Source: Bacillota bacterium (GTDB lineage Bacteria; Bacillota; Desulfotomaculia; Desulfotomaculales; Desulfohalotomaculaceae). From it: a stretch of 64,000 nucleotides of DNA. Below, piece by piece: positions 26,512-35,535 of the stretch. Position 1 is the stretch's first letter. Each line of letters starts with the position of its first letter. The DNA is taken from positions 62,001-126,000 of the forward strand of contig VENI01000011.1 of assembly GCA_009711615.1 (NCBI GenBank), given 5' to 3'. The notes under the pieces are model-generated. The model searched no databases. It was not told where the DNA came from and saw nothing but the letters and a program-made list of their open reading frames with translations. Both the position numbers and the translations under genes were made by a program.

Positions 26512-27780
26512 TTACTGCGAGTTTTGCTCGGCAGATTTATTCCTAAGTTCCTCGGCCATTTCTTCCATCTCAGTTAGGTGTTTCTTTTGATCGTAAATTC
26601 CGTGCCATTGTACATAGTCAGGCCCACCCATCATGCCACCGAAGCGAGCCCGGCGACCTTCGTGGTGCCAAAGTTCAAACATTGTAAAGTCTATGGGATG
26701 ATCAAATGGTTCAGAAGTTATTAGCCCTTCGCTTTCAAGCTCAGCCATCAGGTCTTGCCCCTCTTTCACATTCTCATCTGCAATCCCAACTAATTTATCG
26801 GCTTTTTCAAAGTGTTCGCTGGTAAAGTTTTCATTATGACAACTGGCGCAAACCGAAACCATGTTGGCCCGCTTACTCTGCCAATCTTCACGTTGACTTG
26901 ATATTTTTGGTGTTAAGTTCCATTTTAATCGTTCTCCCACATTATGGGTTCCCGGTGCTCCGCCAAAGGCCGACATATGGCATGTGGCACAAGTTGGCGC
27001 TTCCATATCTTTGGCCGTTAAAGTACCTGGTGCTGCATCCCAATTCCACGATTCCCCAGAATCATGATACATTACCCCGTGTGGAGATTCTTCATAGATC
27101 TCAATTTGCGGATGGTCTGGTCCCATATGGCACTGGCCACAGGTTTCAGGTTTTCTAACCTGCTCCACAGAAAATTCGTGTCCAATGTGGCATTTGCTGC
27201 AATTACCAACGCTTCCGTCCTCTCTTACTTTACCTATTTCGTGACATTTCTTACAGCCCAGTTCTATTGATTCTTTCCCTTCATAGGTGGCCACAACATT
27301 AGGCTTCCCGTTATTTTTCGGGTTGCCGTTCTCATCGACCAGTTGATATTTTTCCAGTTGTTCCTGGGTAAAGTCTTCCGCCCCTGCCACAGCATACCAG
27401 GACCTAGCACTGTGGTTACTGGCATCAAACTGGGCAACCTCTGCTTGGTGACATTGGGCGCAGTTTTGGGGGGTGGGTTGAGCCACCATTTCTTCCCCTT
27501 TGTGTTCTATAACGGCAGCATTGTCAACCTCTGCAGTATGACAATCTAAGCAGCTAACACCACGGGTTACGTGTTTACTGTGTGCGTATTGCTCTGTGAT
27601 TCCCGGAGTGGCTTCACTGTGGCAGTCATAGCATTCCCCTCCCACTTCTGCCGCTGCTGCGTAACTGACTTTAGTGGCAGTCTCTGGGGTAACACCAGAC
27701 AAACCATATAGCACTACTAGAAATAATGCTACGGTACCTATACTGGCGTAAATTATTATCCGCCAAAGGTCTCGTTTCAT
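26512..27780 (-). CDS. Octaheme cytochrome c of the hydroxylamine oxidoreductase (HAO) family
   Basis: 422 residues with one N-terminal membrane anchor (RIIIYASIGTVALFLVVLYG) and eight CxxCH heme sites (CYDCH, CLDCH, CAQCH, CKKCH, CSKCH, CGQCH, CATCH, CASCH). The C-terminal WHHEGRRARFGGMMGGPDY and VQWHGIY blocks are HAO-type. All sites are CxxCH, unlike the CxxCK site of ONR/NrfA. HAO relatives in anaerobes are thought to reduce nitrite or hydroxylamine. The ATG at 27778-27780 has a GGAGGAGGTGGAG ribosome site; the frame extends upstream into ccsA but that would be an overlap with no signal. Faces the outside. Confidence 0.88.
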   Translation of the reverse strand: MKRDLWRIIIYASIGTVALFLVVLYGLSGVTPETATKVSYAAAAEVGGECYDCHSEATPGITEQYAHSKHVTRGVSCLDCHTAEVDNAAVIEHKGEEMVAQPTPQNCAQCHQAEVAQFDASNHSARSWYAVAGAEDFTQEQLEKYQLVDENGNPKNNGKPNVVATYEGKESIELGCKKCHEIGKVREDGSVGNCSKCHIGHEFSVEQVRKPETCGQCHMGPDHPQIEIYEESPHGVMYHDSGESWNWDAAPGTLTAKDMEAPTCATCHMSAFGGAPGTHNVGERLKWNLTPKISSQREDWQSKRANMVSVCASCHNENFTSEHFEKADKLVGIADENVKEGQDLMAELESEGLITSEPFDHPIDFTMFELWHHEGRRARFGGMMGGPDYVQWHGIYDQKKHLTEMEEMAEELRNKSAEQNSQ

Positions 27781-27845
27781 TCTCCACCTCCTCCACTTAC
27801 TTGATTTTTTATTATCCTTCACACCCATTAGGTGTAAATGGCTAA

Positions 27846-28661
27846 TTACGCATAACTGTGTAACCCCGGCAACAGATAACTCACCCCAACAAAAGTAAAC
27901 ATCACCGCTAAAAAGCCAACTATAGCAAATATCACTGAACGTCTGCCTTTCCATTTGCCCATCAGTCTAGTATGTAAATATCCGGCATATATTAGCCAAG
28001 TGATTAGTGACCAAGTTTCTTTGGGGTCCCAACTCCAATAATTTCCCCAAGCATCTTCAGCCCATATGGCACCAGTAATTATTAACAGTGTCATAAAGGG
28101 CATGGCAAAGCTGATAATTTTGTAAATTAATGTATCAATCAGATCCAATGATGGTAATGTCTTTTTTAAAAAACCCTGTTCTTTAAGTAGGTACATAATT
28201 CCTAATACATATGAAACACCAAAGGCCCCATAGGCTATAATCGCAGTGAAAACGTGTATGTATAACCAGTTACTTCTTAATGCCGGCATTAGCGGTGAAG
28301 AACTTTGATCTAATGATACCAGCCACATTAGCATAGCAGCTGCTACTGGTGTAAAGAACATTCCCAGACCCTTGAGATTATATTTAAAGTCCACTACTAG
28401 AAAAGCTAATACCATTCCCCACAGGAAACATAATCCAAATTCAAACATGTTACTGAAGGGCAAGTGCCCAACATTAATGGTACGTGAAATGCCAGCAGCA
28501 GTGGTGGATAGGAAAGCTATTATCACAAAAATTCTGGCCACTAGACTAATATTGCTGTTGCTTTTAAAAAAGTTGATTATATATAACACAAAAGACATTA
28601 GATAACTGGCCAGCGACATCGATAAAACTACTGTTTGCACATTCGGCATTACGTGTCTCAC
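27846..28661 (-). CDS. ccsA: Cytochrome c biogenesis protein CcsA/ResC (first copy)
   Basis: 271 residues, about eight membrane helices, with the heme-handling WGxxWxWD motif present as WGNYWSWDPKETWSL and conserved histidines near the C-terminus. With ResB it exports heme and ligates it to CxxCH sites (System II). The GTG start overlaps the resB stop (GTGA); ATG at 28649 is an alternative. The gene sits between resB and the octaheme cytochrome it probably matures. Confidence 0.93.
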   Translation of the reverse strand: MRHVMPNVQTVVLSMSLASYLMSFVLYIINFFKSNSNISLVARIFVIIAFLSTTAAGISRTINVGHLPFSNMFEFGLCFLWGMVLAFLVVDFKYNLKGLGMFFTPVAAAMLMWLVSLDQSSSPLMPALRSNWLYIHVFTAIIAYGAFGVSYVLGIMYLLKEQGFLKKTLPSLDLIDTLIYKIISFAMPFMTLLIITGAIWAEDAWGNYWSWDPKETWSLITWLIYAGYLHTRLMGKWKGRRSVIFAIVGFLAVMFTFVGVSYLLPGLHSYA

Positions 28662-29785
28662 CCCTTAATATGATTATTGATATATTCCTTTACTTGCTGT
28701 TTTATCTCTTCATCTTTACTATTAACTTTATATTGGATATATGAATCCTGGTGGTTAAATTCTAGGTATACTCTACGATATCTCCTAGACCAGAATAGTA
28801 ACGATGTTGCAGCTGTACAAGCCAATCCAAACATCACTATTGCTGTTCCAGGGTTTCGTTTAACGGTTAAAATAGTATATTTTTGCGTTCTTTTATACTC
28901 CACTTTGGTATCTTTAAAATCAATTACTTGACCTTCACTCAACGGCACGCGCTTTAATTGTTGATAATCGTCGAAGAGTTCCATTTCATAACCATTATTG
29001 GTTGAGTTTATAAGCAAACCTTGATCATCCGTTACCCCTACCGGTTTATCGGTTGGTATGGAAAATTCACCCTTACCTTCAATAGCTATAAGATGATCAG
29101 CACCATAGCCGGACTGGTAGAATTTAACCCCCTGAAAAACAAAAGGATGATTAACCTTAACTATTCCATGGGCTATGCTTTCTTCATCTTTTAGCAATCT
29201 TATCTTAGAAACCCAGTTTTCTATATTCCCTTCCTGGTCATAGGTTGTTTTGAAGCTTTCTACTTTCATTTCTATTCCCGCTATTAATTCAGAGGGAATA
29301 TCAACGGACTGGCCCACATAGCAAGGAATATTTTCACTTACACCAAATGAACTAACCAGCGCTCCTATAAACACTATAATCAGAGCAAGATGTAATGCAT
29401 GGGGAGCAAAGTAATTTATCAAACCTTTGTGGGCAACAACTGCAGTGTCATGCCCACTGGCAGTTGAGTTTAGTTTATAACCCTGTTGTTTTAGGTGCTG
29501 AAGAATGTTTTTTTCAGTATGTTTACTGTTATTTAGCTTTACTTTTTCACCAACTGGCGGCTTTTTTTCTGAAATTTCGGGACTTTTATTAAGGTTTTGA
29601 CAGGCCCGGGGAATTGTCTTAACTGTACAAAGTAATAGATTAAAACAGAAAAATACTAATATTCCCCGATACCAGATACTTTTATAAATATTTAATTCCG
29701 GGAAAAAAGTAGCTAAGATAGATGCAATAATTATTAATATCATAAATATTACTGCCGTTTTCATAGATGTTAACCACTTTATCAT
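28658..29785 (-). CDS. resB: Cytochrome c biogenesis protein ResB (first copy)
   Basis: 375 residues with membrane helices near the N-terminus, around 135-155 and near 310, and a large exterior domain containing VNHPFVFQGVKFYQSGYG, the ResB signature. It partners CcsA in System II maturation. ATG after AGAAGGAGAA. Its stop overlaps ccsA. Confidence 0.93.
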   Translation of the reverse strand: MIKWLTSMKTAVIFMILIIIASILATFFPELNIYKSIWYRGILVFFCFNLLLCTVKTIPRACQNLNKSPEISEKKPPVGEKVKLNNSKHTEKNILQHLKQQGYKLNSTASGHDTAVVAHKGLINYFAPHALHLALIIVFIGALVSSFGVSENIPCYVGQSVDIPSELIAGIEMKVESFKTTYDQEGNIENWVSKIRLLKDEESIAHGIVKVNHPFVFQGVKFYQSGYGADHLIAIEGKGEFSIPTDKPVGVTDDQGLLINSTNNGYEMELFDDYQQLKRVPLSEGQVIDFKDTKVEYKRTQKYTILTVKRNPGTAIVMFGLACTAATSLLFWSRRYRRVYLEFNHQDSYIQYKVNSKDEEIKQQVKEYINNHIKG

Positions 29786-29885
29786 TAAGAAAGTTCTCCT
29801 TCTATCGATAATTTATAGGTTAATTAATTGCCTTCCAGAAATAGTACCCTTTTCCTTCCAACAATAACTATTCTTCTACAATTTT

Positions 29886-30251
29886 CTATCCATGAATTAA
29901 AGTTGGCAGGCACTTAGTGCATACCCAATTGCTTTCACCCTTGGTGCGGCAGGGGATTAGTACCGCTTCACCTTCACTTTTGTCACAAAGATAACAGTTT
30001 GCGATGTTTGGTTTGTCATTATTATTTCTTTCTTCCTGTGCTGTTTCGCTTATATTCAATTCCTCTTCAATGCTACTTAAATCTAAGGCTAATCCTGGAC
30101 AATTCTTCGGGCAACTGTCGCTAGGTTCACACACATGGCCATCATCCTCTTCAGGCATTAATAACCCTTTTGCTCTAAACCCAACGCACTGGCCACACCA
30201 ATCCATCAGTTCTCTTCTTCGTTTCATATATCTTTCTCGTTTTGAAGTCAT
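29886..30251 (-). CDS. Cysteine-rich protein with a [13 protein letters not shown] C-terminal module
   Basis: 121 residues, soluble, nine or more cysteines. The N-terminal half has WCGQC and CEPSDSCPKNC. The C-terminal about 38 residues (CYLCDKSEGEAVLIPC, then [13 protein letters not shown]) nearly repeat the end of the ferredoxin at 60118-60501. The pattern suggests a zinc ribbon or iron-sulfur site. It is the first gene after an FNR-like promoter and probably heads the resB-ccsA-HAO operon (100-bp gap to resB). No function known to me. Confidence 0.75.
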   Translation of the reverse strand: MTSKRERYMKRRRELMDWCGQCVGFRAKGLLMPEEDDGHVCEPSDSCPKNCPGLALDLSSIEEELNISETAQEERNNNDKPNIANCYLCDKSEGEAVLIPCRTKGESNWVCTKCLPTLIHG

Positions 30252-30285
30252 ATCTTCATTCCTCCAATATTTTTAAATTATCTCA

Positions 30286-30326
30286 ATAATAAGGTAGAAA
30301 CTGACTATAATGAATGATCTTAATCA
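30286..30326 (-). promoter_or_regulatory. FNR-like promoter of the cysteine-rich/resB/ccsA/HAO operon
   Basis: Minus-strand palindrome TGATTAAGATCA (30315-30326) and -10 TATTAT (30286-30291), with the -10 starting 35 bp after the site start, identical to the hcp geometry. Confidence 0.78.
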
Positions 30327-30379
30327 AACATCACCTCTTTTTTTAAAAGTGCAAAAATTTAATAAAACTTTTCCATGTA

Positions 30380-30420
30380 TGATTTAGATCATTTTATGCC
30401 CAAACATAATTAACTATAAT
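30380..30420 (+). promoter_or_regulatory. FNR-like promoter of hcp
   Basis: TGATTTAGATCA (30380-30391) and perfect -10 TATAAT (30415-30420), spaced 35 bp start to start (site centred near -41.5). Confidence 0.82.
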
Positions 30421-30507
30421 TATCTTAACGGCTTTCAAAATAACAATATCAAGTTGCTTTATTTTAACTAACTACATAATTCAAATTAAGATGAGGAGGT
30501 TTTTTGA

Positions 30508-32136
30508 ATGTTTTGTAATCAATGTGAACAAACTGCCAAAGGCGTTGGATGTGAAAAAGTAGGTGTTTGTGGTAAGAAACCTGATGTAGCTGCATTACAA
30601 GATTTATTGCTGCATGCAGTAAAAGGTTTATCCTTCTACGCAGCTGAAGGAAGAAAAGTAGGAGTTATAGATAATGAAGTAAATCGCTTTACCAGTGAGG
30701 CTGTGTTCTCCACCCTGACAAACGTTGATTTTGACCCAGAACGTTTTCAGGAACTTATAAAGCGCTGTGCTGAATTAACTGCAGAGTTAAAGCAAAGATT
30801 AGTTAAGGCCGGTGGTAATGTTAGCTTTACCGATCCTGCTGCCAATTTTGCCCCTGCCGCAGATTTAGCTGGCTTAGTTAAGCAAGGTGAAGAAGTGGGA
30901 CTTCCTATAAACAAAAATGCCGCTGCTGATATTCAATCTCTCCAACAAATACTGCTACATGGTATTAAAGGGGTATGCGCTTATGCCGACCATGCAGCAA
31001 TCTTAGGTCAGGAAGATGATAATGTTTACAGCTTTGTACATGAAGGCTTTGCAGCATTTGCAAATGACAGTTTGGAATTAAATGATTGGGTTGGATTGGT
31101 ACTTAAGTGTGGCGAAGTTAACTTACGCACTATGGAACTACTAGATAGTGCCAACACTGGTACTTATGGTGATCCGGTGCCAACGGAAGTTCCATTGGGA
31201 CATAAAAAGGGTAACTGCATTTTAATCTCTGGCCACGACTTAAAAGATTTAGAGGAATTGTTAAAACAAACAGAAGGAAAAGGTATTTATGTATATACCC
31301 ACGGTGAAATGCTGCCAACCCATGGTTATCCGGAACTGAAAAAATATGATCACTTCTACGGCCATTATGGTACAGCATGGCAAAACCAGAAAAAAGAATT
31401 TGCTGAATTCCCCGGTGCAATTTTAATCACCACCAATTGCATCCAAAACCCAGATAAATACATGGATAACATTTTCACCACTGGTTTAGTAGGATGGCCA
31501 GGTGTAAAACATGTTAAAAACGATGACTTTGGCCCGGTTATTGAAAAAGCATTGGAATTGCCCGGTTTTGAATCAGATGAAGATAAAGATACTGTAATGG
31601 TAGGGTTTGCACGTAACGCTGTTATGGGTGTGGCCGATAAAGTTATTGGAGCGGTAAAATCAGGGGATATTAAACACTTCTTCTTGGTTGCAGGTTGTGA
31701 TGGAGCTAAACCAGGACGTAATTATTACACCGAGTTTGTGGAAAAGGCACCAAAGGATACCGTAATTTTAACCCTTGCCTGTGGTAAATTCCGTTTCTTT
31801 GACAAGAAGTTAGGTGATATTGGTGGTATCCCACGCCTACTTGATATTGGCCAGTGCAACGATGCTTACTCAGCAATTCAGATTGCTGTGGCACTAAGTC
31901 AAGCATTTGACTGTGATGTTAATGAGCTACCACTTTCCATGGTGCTATCTTGGTATGAACAAAAGGCTGTAGCGATACTACTTACCTTATTACACTTGGG
32001 TATTAAGGATATTCGCTTAGGGCCCAGTCTGCCAGCATTTATAACACCTAATGTGTTGGATGTACTGGTTCAGAACTTTGACATTAAACCGATTAGTACT
32101 CCAGATGAAGATCTGAACACTATCTTAAACAAATAA
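30508..32136 (+). CDS. hcp: Hydroxylamine reductase / hybrid-cluster protein
   Basis: 542 residues. The N-terminal cluster cysteines C3, C6, C15 and C21 give the spacing found in strict anaerobes. Hybrid-cluster ligands are visible later (GCDGAKPGRNYY, LACGKFRF, GQCNDAYSA). The protein reduces hydroxylamine and acts as an NO reductase in nitrosative stress. ATG after GAGGAGG. Its own promoter has an FNR-like site, and a ferredoxin gene follows its terminator. Confidence 0.96.
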   Translation: MFCNQCEQTAKGVGCEKVGVCGKKPDVAALQDLLLHAVKGLSFYAAEGRKVGVIDNEVNRFTSEAVFSTLTNVDFDPERFQELIKRCAELTAELKQRLVKAGGNVSFTDPAANFAPAADLAGLVKQGEEVGLPINKNAAADIQSLQQILLHGIKGVCAYADHAAILGQEDDNVYSFVHEGFAAFANDSLELNDWVGLVLKCGEVNLRTMELLDSANTGTYGDPVPTEVPLGHKKGNCILISGHDLKDLEELLKQTEGKGIYVYTHGEMLPTHGYPELKKYDHFYGHYGTAWQNQKKEFAEFPGAILITTNCIQNPDKYMDNIFTTGLVGWPGVKHVKNDDFGPVIEKALELPGFESDEDKDTVMVGFARNAVMGVADKVIGAVKSGDIKHFFLVAGCDGAKPGRNYYTEFVEKAPKDTVILTLACGKFRFFDKKLGDIGGIPRLLDIGQCNDAYSAIQIAVALSQAFDCDVNELPLSMVLSWYEQKAVAILLTLLHLGIKDIRLGPSLPAFITPNVLDVLVQNFDIKPISTPDEDLNTILNK

Positions 32137-32168
32137 TTAAAACTAAAAAAGTATAAATGACCCGCCTT

Positions 32169-32195
32169 ATAACCCGCCTATTTTCGGCGGGTTAT
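32169..32195 (+). terminator. Terminator of hcp
   Basis: ATAACCCGCC/GGCGGGTTAT stem with a following CTTTT run. Confidence 0.85.
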
Positions 32196-32215
32196 CTTTT
32201 ATCCAATCTTTTCCG

Positions 32216-32256
32216 TGATATAGATCATTTCATTCTATTATTGACTATGTTATTAT
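32216..32256 (+). promoter_or_regulatory. FNR-like promoter of the 32280 ferredoxin
   Basis: TGATATAGATCA (32216-32227) and -10 TATTAT (32251-32256), again 35 bp start to start. Confidence 0.8.
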
Positions 32257-32279
32257 CTAACTAATAAGGGGGTGATTTA

Positions 32280-32468
32280 ATGTTCATGATTACTATTGAT
32301 AACACCAATTGTGACGGTTGTGGAGCATGTGTTGATCCCTGTCCAGTGGCCCTGTTAGAACTGGTGGATGGAAAAGCAGAAATAACTGGTGAAGCTACAG
32401 AATGTATGGGTTGCGAAACCTGTGTAACAATTTGCCCAAATGACTGCTACACCATTCAAGAACTATAG
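32280..32468 (+). CDS. 2[4Fe-4S] ferredoxin
   Basis: A 62-residue ferredoxin with CDGCGACVDPCP and CMGCETCVTICP, enough for two [4Fe-4S] clusters. It probably donates electrons to Hcp or Ric-linked reactions, judged by position and shared promoter type. ATG after AAGGGGGTG; an ATG two codons later is possible. Confidence 0.93.
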   Translation: MFMITIDNTNCDGCGACVDPCPVALLELVDGKAEITGEATECMGCETCVTICPNDCYTIQEL

Positions 32469-32490
32469 ATAATTAAACTAATATAATCTT

Positions 32491-32522
32491 GAAAATGACG
32501 TACTTTTTTGTACGTCATTTTC
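32491..32522 (+). terminator. Terminator of the 32280 ferredoxin
   Basis: A 13-bp perfect stem, GAAAATGACGTAC and its complement, with a T6 loop and T-rich flank. Confidence 0.85.
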
Positions 32523-32585
32523 TTATTAATAATCTTTTTTAATATAACATTACTCTCATTCTGAAAATCACTAAATAACTAAAGA

Positions 32586-32626
32586 TGACTTATATCATAT
32601 GGTTCCATGCATAAATAAGTTATCAT
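32586..32626 (+). promoter_or_regulatory. FNR-like promoter of ric
   Basis: TGACTTATATCA (32586-32597; one position off the palindrome) and -10 TATCAT (32621-32626), 35 bp start to start. It predicts a leader of about 117 nt before the ATG. Confidence 0.7.
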
Positions 32627-32749
32627 TATATTTGAAAGGGGGGCGAAACAAAAATATATGAATATAGTTAACATTATTTAATTTTCACGTTAAATTGACA
32701 TCGCTTAAAGAATAATAGTACTAGAAATATTTTATGGAGGGATTTATTC

Positions 32750-33457
32750 ATGGATCAAATATTTGAGACTTCAGATAAAATTGGTGATATAGTTAGTGAT
32801 TTTCCAAAAGCAAGCGATGTTTTTAAAAAATATAATATTGACTACTGCTGTGGTGGTAACAGAACACTCTCAGCTGTTTTAGAAAATAGTAATATTAATG
32901 AAAATGAGTTAATGAAAGATCTAAATGAAGCATCTAAGGAAACACAAGAGTTAGCAGAAAAAGTAGTTGATTGGAAAACAGCATCGCTTTCTGAATTAGT
33001 CGATCACATCATTAACACTCATCACCGTTATCTAGAAAACACTCTACCGATGTTAAGTGAAATAACATTAAAAGTACTACATGCACATGGAATTAACCAT
33101 AAAGAAATATTTAGAGTGCACAAGCTTTTCAATACTCTCAAAACAGATCTGGAACAGCATCTAGTGGTTGAAGAAAAACTATATTTTCCTTTTATTAAGG
33201 AATATGAAAAAACAGAAAATAGAGACGCCCTTAACAAGGCAGTTAAGGTCATACAACAATTAGAGAGTGAGCATGAAACTGCTGGAAATATACTGAAGGA
33301 ACTAAGGGACATCACAAAACACTATAGTCTTCCAGATGACGCATGCCCCACATATGAACGTACTTACAATACATTAGAAGACTTAGAATCAGATATATTC
33401 AGGCATGTACACTTGGAAAACAATGTGCTACATCCACGTTTAATAAAAAAGTTGTAA
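32750..33457 (+). CDS. ric: Iron-sulfur cluster repair di-iron protein (Ric/ScdA/YtfE)
   Basis: 235 residues. N-terminal DUF542 domain with the YCCGG motif (DYCCGGNRTL near 31-40), then a hemerythrin-like four-helix domain with di-iron ligands (HIINTHHRYLE, HLVVEEKLYFPF, ESEHETAG, HVHLENNVLHPRL). It repairs nitrosatively or oxidatively damaged Fe-S clusters. The neighbouring hcp and ferredoxin genes have the same promoter architecture. Confidence 0.95.
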   Translation: MDQIFETSDKIGDIVSDFPKASDVFKKYNIDYCCGGNRTLSAVLENSNINENELMKDLNEASKETQELAEKVVDWKTASLSELVDHIINTHHRYLENTLPMLSEITLKVLHAHGINHKEIFRVHKLFNTLKTDLEQHLVVEEKLYFPFIKEYEKTENRDALNKAVKVIQQLESEHETAGNILKELRDITKHYSLPDDACPTYERTYNTLEDLESDIFRHVHLENNVLHPRLIKKL

Positions 33458-33492
33458 TTTATGTATACTAAATTAAGATTTAATATATAGTT

Positions 33493-33530
33493 AAAATAAC
33501 CCCCTCTTATGAATAAGAGGGGGTTATTTT
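33493..33530. terminator. Convergent terminator between ric and the chemoreceptor
   Basis: An 18-bp perfect inverted repeat, AAAATAACCCCCTCTTAT and its complement, with T-runs in both directions. It touches the stop of the minus-strand gene. Confidence 0.85.
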
Positions 33531-34719
33531 AATGTGATTTTAAAAATTCGCCATATAACTTAATAAAGGCCTTTAAAACATCTGCTGAAGCATTCATTAA
33601 TTTTTGAACATTATCGGAGTTTGCGTTCTTAGATAAACTTTCAGCATATACGTGTACTCTCTGGTGTGGTTCATCTACTTCTACAAAAGCTTCTACATCA
33701 CTGTATTTTCTTCTATTTGCCTCATACCATTTACCGAAGGCACATTCTGTATAACTTGCTACTCCTAAATCCTTACCAGCTTCTTTCATTGTCTTTCTTA
33801 AAAAATTAGCATGATCAGTTAATCTAGCAGCTAATATACTAATTAGAGATTCACTCTCATCAATCTTTAGTATTGGTGTGACAATATTACATAAGTTATC
33901 CGCTTCATTGCTTAATAAGCTACTAATATATTCACTGTCTTGGGTTAGCTCTTCAGATAGCTTTGATAAATTTTCCGCCGCTACACTTTGCTGCTGCATC
34001 GCACTATTAATATTTGTAACCATCCCTGCACAATCTTCAATCTGTTTTGTACTACCTTTAATATACTCTGCTACTTTATCTGAATTTGTTAAGTATTGAT
34101 CAAAAGTGTCTTGCACATTAGAGATGTTATTTTTAGTTGTGCTTGATATATCATTCATTTGCTCTGATATATGTTTTACATTACCAACAGCATCTTTTGT
34201 TTGACCAGCTAATTTACGTACTTCTTCTGCCACCACATTGAATCCCTTGCCTGCATCACCGGCTCTAGCCGCCTCAATTGCTGCATTTAATGCTAGTAGA
34301 TTGGTTTGGTCTGCTATATCGGATACATTTTGAGTTATATCATCAATATGTACTACTTGTGAACTAAGTTCGTTCACGTTACTTACCATGTCTTTTAGAA
34401 CTACCCCAGTTTCTTCTCCAAGTTCTTTTAACTGATTAAGATTTTTCCCTCCATCTTCTGCCCCGGCGCTTACCTCTTGCATAGAAGCATTAATCTGCTG
34501 TACAGATGCTGTAACCTCTTCTGTCATAGATGCCATTTCTTCACTGGTTGATGTTAAGTCTGATGCTTTTTGATGAATTTCTTGCACCCGTAACATTGCT
34601 TGAAAAGAAATCAATTCCGTATGAGCCAAAGAAAAAGTTGCCACGGCGGAGACAAAATTCGCCCTATCACCTTGGTCATTTTTTATTTCTCTAGAATTGG
34701 ACTCTTTTTTGAAAAACAT
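33529..34719 (-). CDS. Soluble methyl-accepting chemotaxis protein with C-terminal CZB domain
   Basis: 396 residues without membrane segments. Signalling hairpin about 60-280 with the tip [20 protein letters not shown] and RKLAGQT nearby. The C-terminal chemoreceptor zinc-binding domain has its ligand set in [19 protein letters not shown] and DEPHQRVH. It would sense zinc-linked redox signals in the cytoplasm. The ATG at 34717-34719 follows AGGGGTGG; an ATG 18 bp earlier overlaps that site. Confidence 0.92.
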   Translation of the reverse strand: MFFKKESNSREIKNDQGDRANFVSAVATFSLAHTELISFQAMLRVQEIHQKASDLTSTSEEMASMTEEVTASVQQINASMQEVSAGAEDGGKNLNQLKELGEETGVVLKDMVSNVNELSSQVVHIDDITQNVSDIADQTNLLALNAAIEAARAGDAGKGFNVVAEEVRKLAGQTKDAVGNVKHISEQMNDISSTTKNNISNVQDTFDQYLTNSDKVAEYIKGSTKQIEDCAGMVTNINSAMQQQSVAAENLSKLSEELTQDSEYISSLLSNEADNLCNIVTPILKIDESESLISILAARLTDHANFLRKTMKEAGKDLGVASYTECAFGKWYEANRRKYSDVEAFVEVDEPHQRVHVYAESLSKNANSDNVQKLMNASADVLKAFIKLYGEFLKSH

Positions 34720-34737
34720 TGCGTAACCACCCCTCAT

Positions 34738-35062
34738 CTTTAGCTAGTTAAACTGATTATATATTCTGAATTCTATGATGATTGGCATTCCTAGTGAAAT
34801 GGCATGGAAAGCCTATAATTTTTTTATTCATTAATTCTAGTTCATTATTTATTATGATGAAGTATTACATTGTAGAAATATCTCGAAGCTAATAACATAA
34901 TATAAGAATTAGTAATATTATGCAATAATTTTGGTAAAATTTATGTTAAATAATTAACTTTGTTTAATTTGCATTATCATTAGTAGTATGTCTAAATAAA
35001 GCAACTGTGATATAGTATTGTTTTAATTATGAATTAAGTATGTCTAAATCATTACACATTCT
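34738..35062. other. AT-rich intergenic stretch, no gene seen
   Basis: No frame with a start and ribosome site and no RNA motif was found. It probably holds the chemoreceptor promoter; no confident -35/-10 pair could be picked out. Confidence 0.5.
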
Positions 35063-35096
35063 GCAAAAAAGCCCTGCATAAGCAGGGCTTTTTTGC
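35063..35096. terminator. Terminator of the cotJ operon
   Basis: A 15-bp perfect stem, GCAAAAAAGCCCTGC and its complement, ATAA loop, directly after the cotJC 3' segment. Confidence 0.88.
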
Positions 35097-35506
35097 TAAT
35101 AATATTTCTTTGTATTCATGAAACCTTGCACGTCATTAAGTGCTTCACCAAATCGTTGATAGTGTACTACTTCCCGCTCTCTTAACCAGCGAATACCATC
35201 TTTTAAAAGTGGATCATCGGTAAGGTGAAGCAATTGTTCATAAGCCTGACGGGCTTTTTGCTCCGCCGCCATATCTTCATGCAAGTCAGAAACCGGGTCT
35301 CCTTGCGCTTGAATGTAGGTAGCAGTCCAAGGCACACCGTTAGGATCTACATAAAACAAAGCACTGTTATGAACCGCATAGTGACCACCTAAACCTTCTC
35401 TTTCCAACACTTCTGCCGGAACACCGTCTAATAATTTATATATCATTGTTGCTATCATTTCCAGATGAGCTAATTCTTCAGTACCAATATCTGTTAGTAA
35501 GCCTTT
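35096..35506 (-). CDS. cotJC: Spore coat protein CotJC, 3' segment (gene split by an inserted element)
   Basis: 136 codons, read in frame from the junction: KGLLTDIGTEELAHLEM, then the manganese-catalase-like body (GDPVSDLHEDMAAEQKAR, EREVVHYQRF) with Glu/His metal-ligand candidates. It has no proper start of its own; an internal ATG at 35456-35458 would give a 120-residue fragment. With the 54-codon 5' segment at 44887-45048 it makes exactly 190 residues, against about 189 in Bacillus CotJC. The junction lies at the CTTT identity 35503-35506. The protein is a mother-cell-made coat component, so it would become functional only after excision. Confidence 0.9.
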   Translation of the reverse strand, partial: KGLLTDIGTEELAHLEMIATMIYKLLDGVPAEVLEREGLGGHYAVHNSALFYVDPNGVPWTATYIQAQGDPVSDLHEDMAAEQKARQAYEQLLHLTDDPLLKDGIRWLREREVVHYQRFGEALNDVQGFMNTKKYY

Positions 35507-35530
35507 AGTGTAGTTTACCAGTTGATATGG
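35503..35530. repeat. Left attachment site (core CTTT plus 18-bp arm)
   Basis: Core CTTT (35503-35506) shared with 44883-44886, then the arm GTTTACCAGTTGATATGG (35513-35530), which recurs inverted at 44861-44878. The recombinase stop codon is only 6 bp inside. Confidence 0.88.
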
Positions 35531-35535
35531 ATATA

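Noticed and set aside
27781-27954. N-terminal extension of the octaheme cytochrome
   Set aside because: It overlaps ccsA in another frame, while an ideal ribosome site and membrane anchor mark 27780.
32637-32681. A short MNIVNII leader peptide upstream of ric
   Set aside because: The G-rich tract is 14 nt from the ATG and there is no hairpin or attenuation structure after it.
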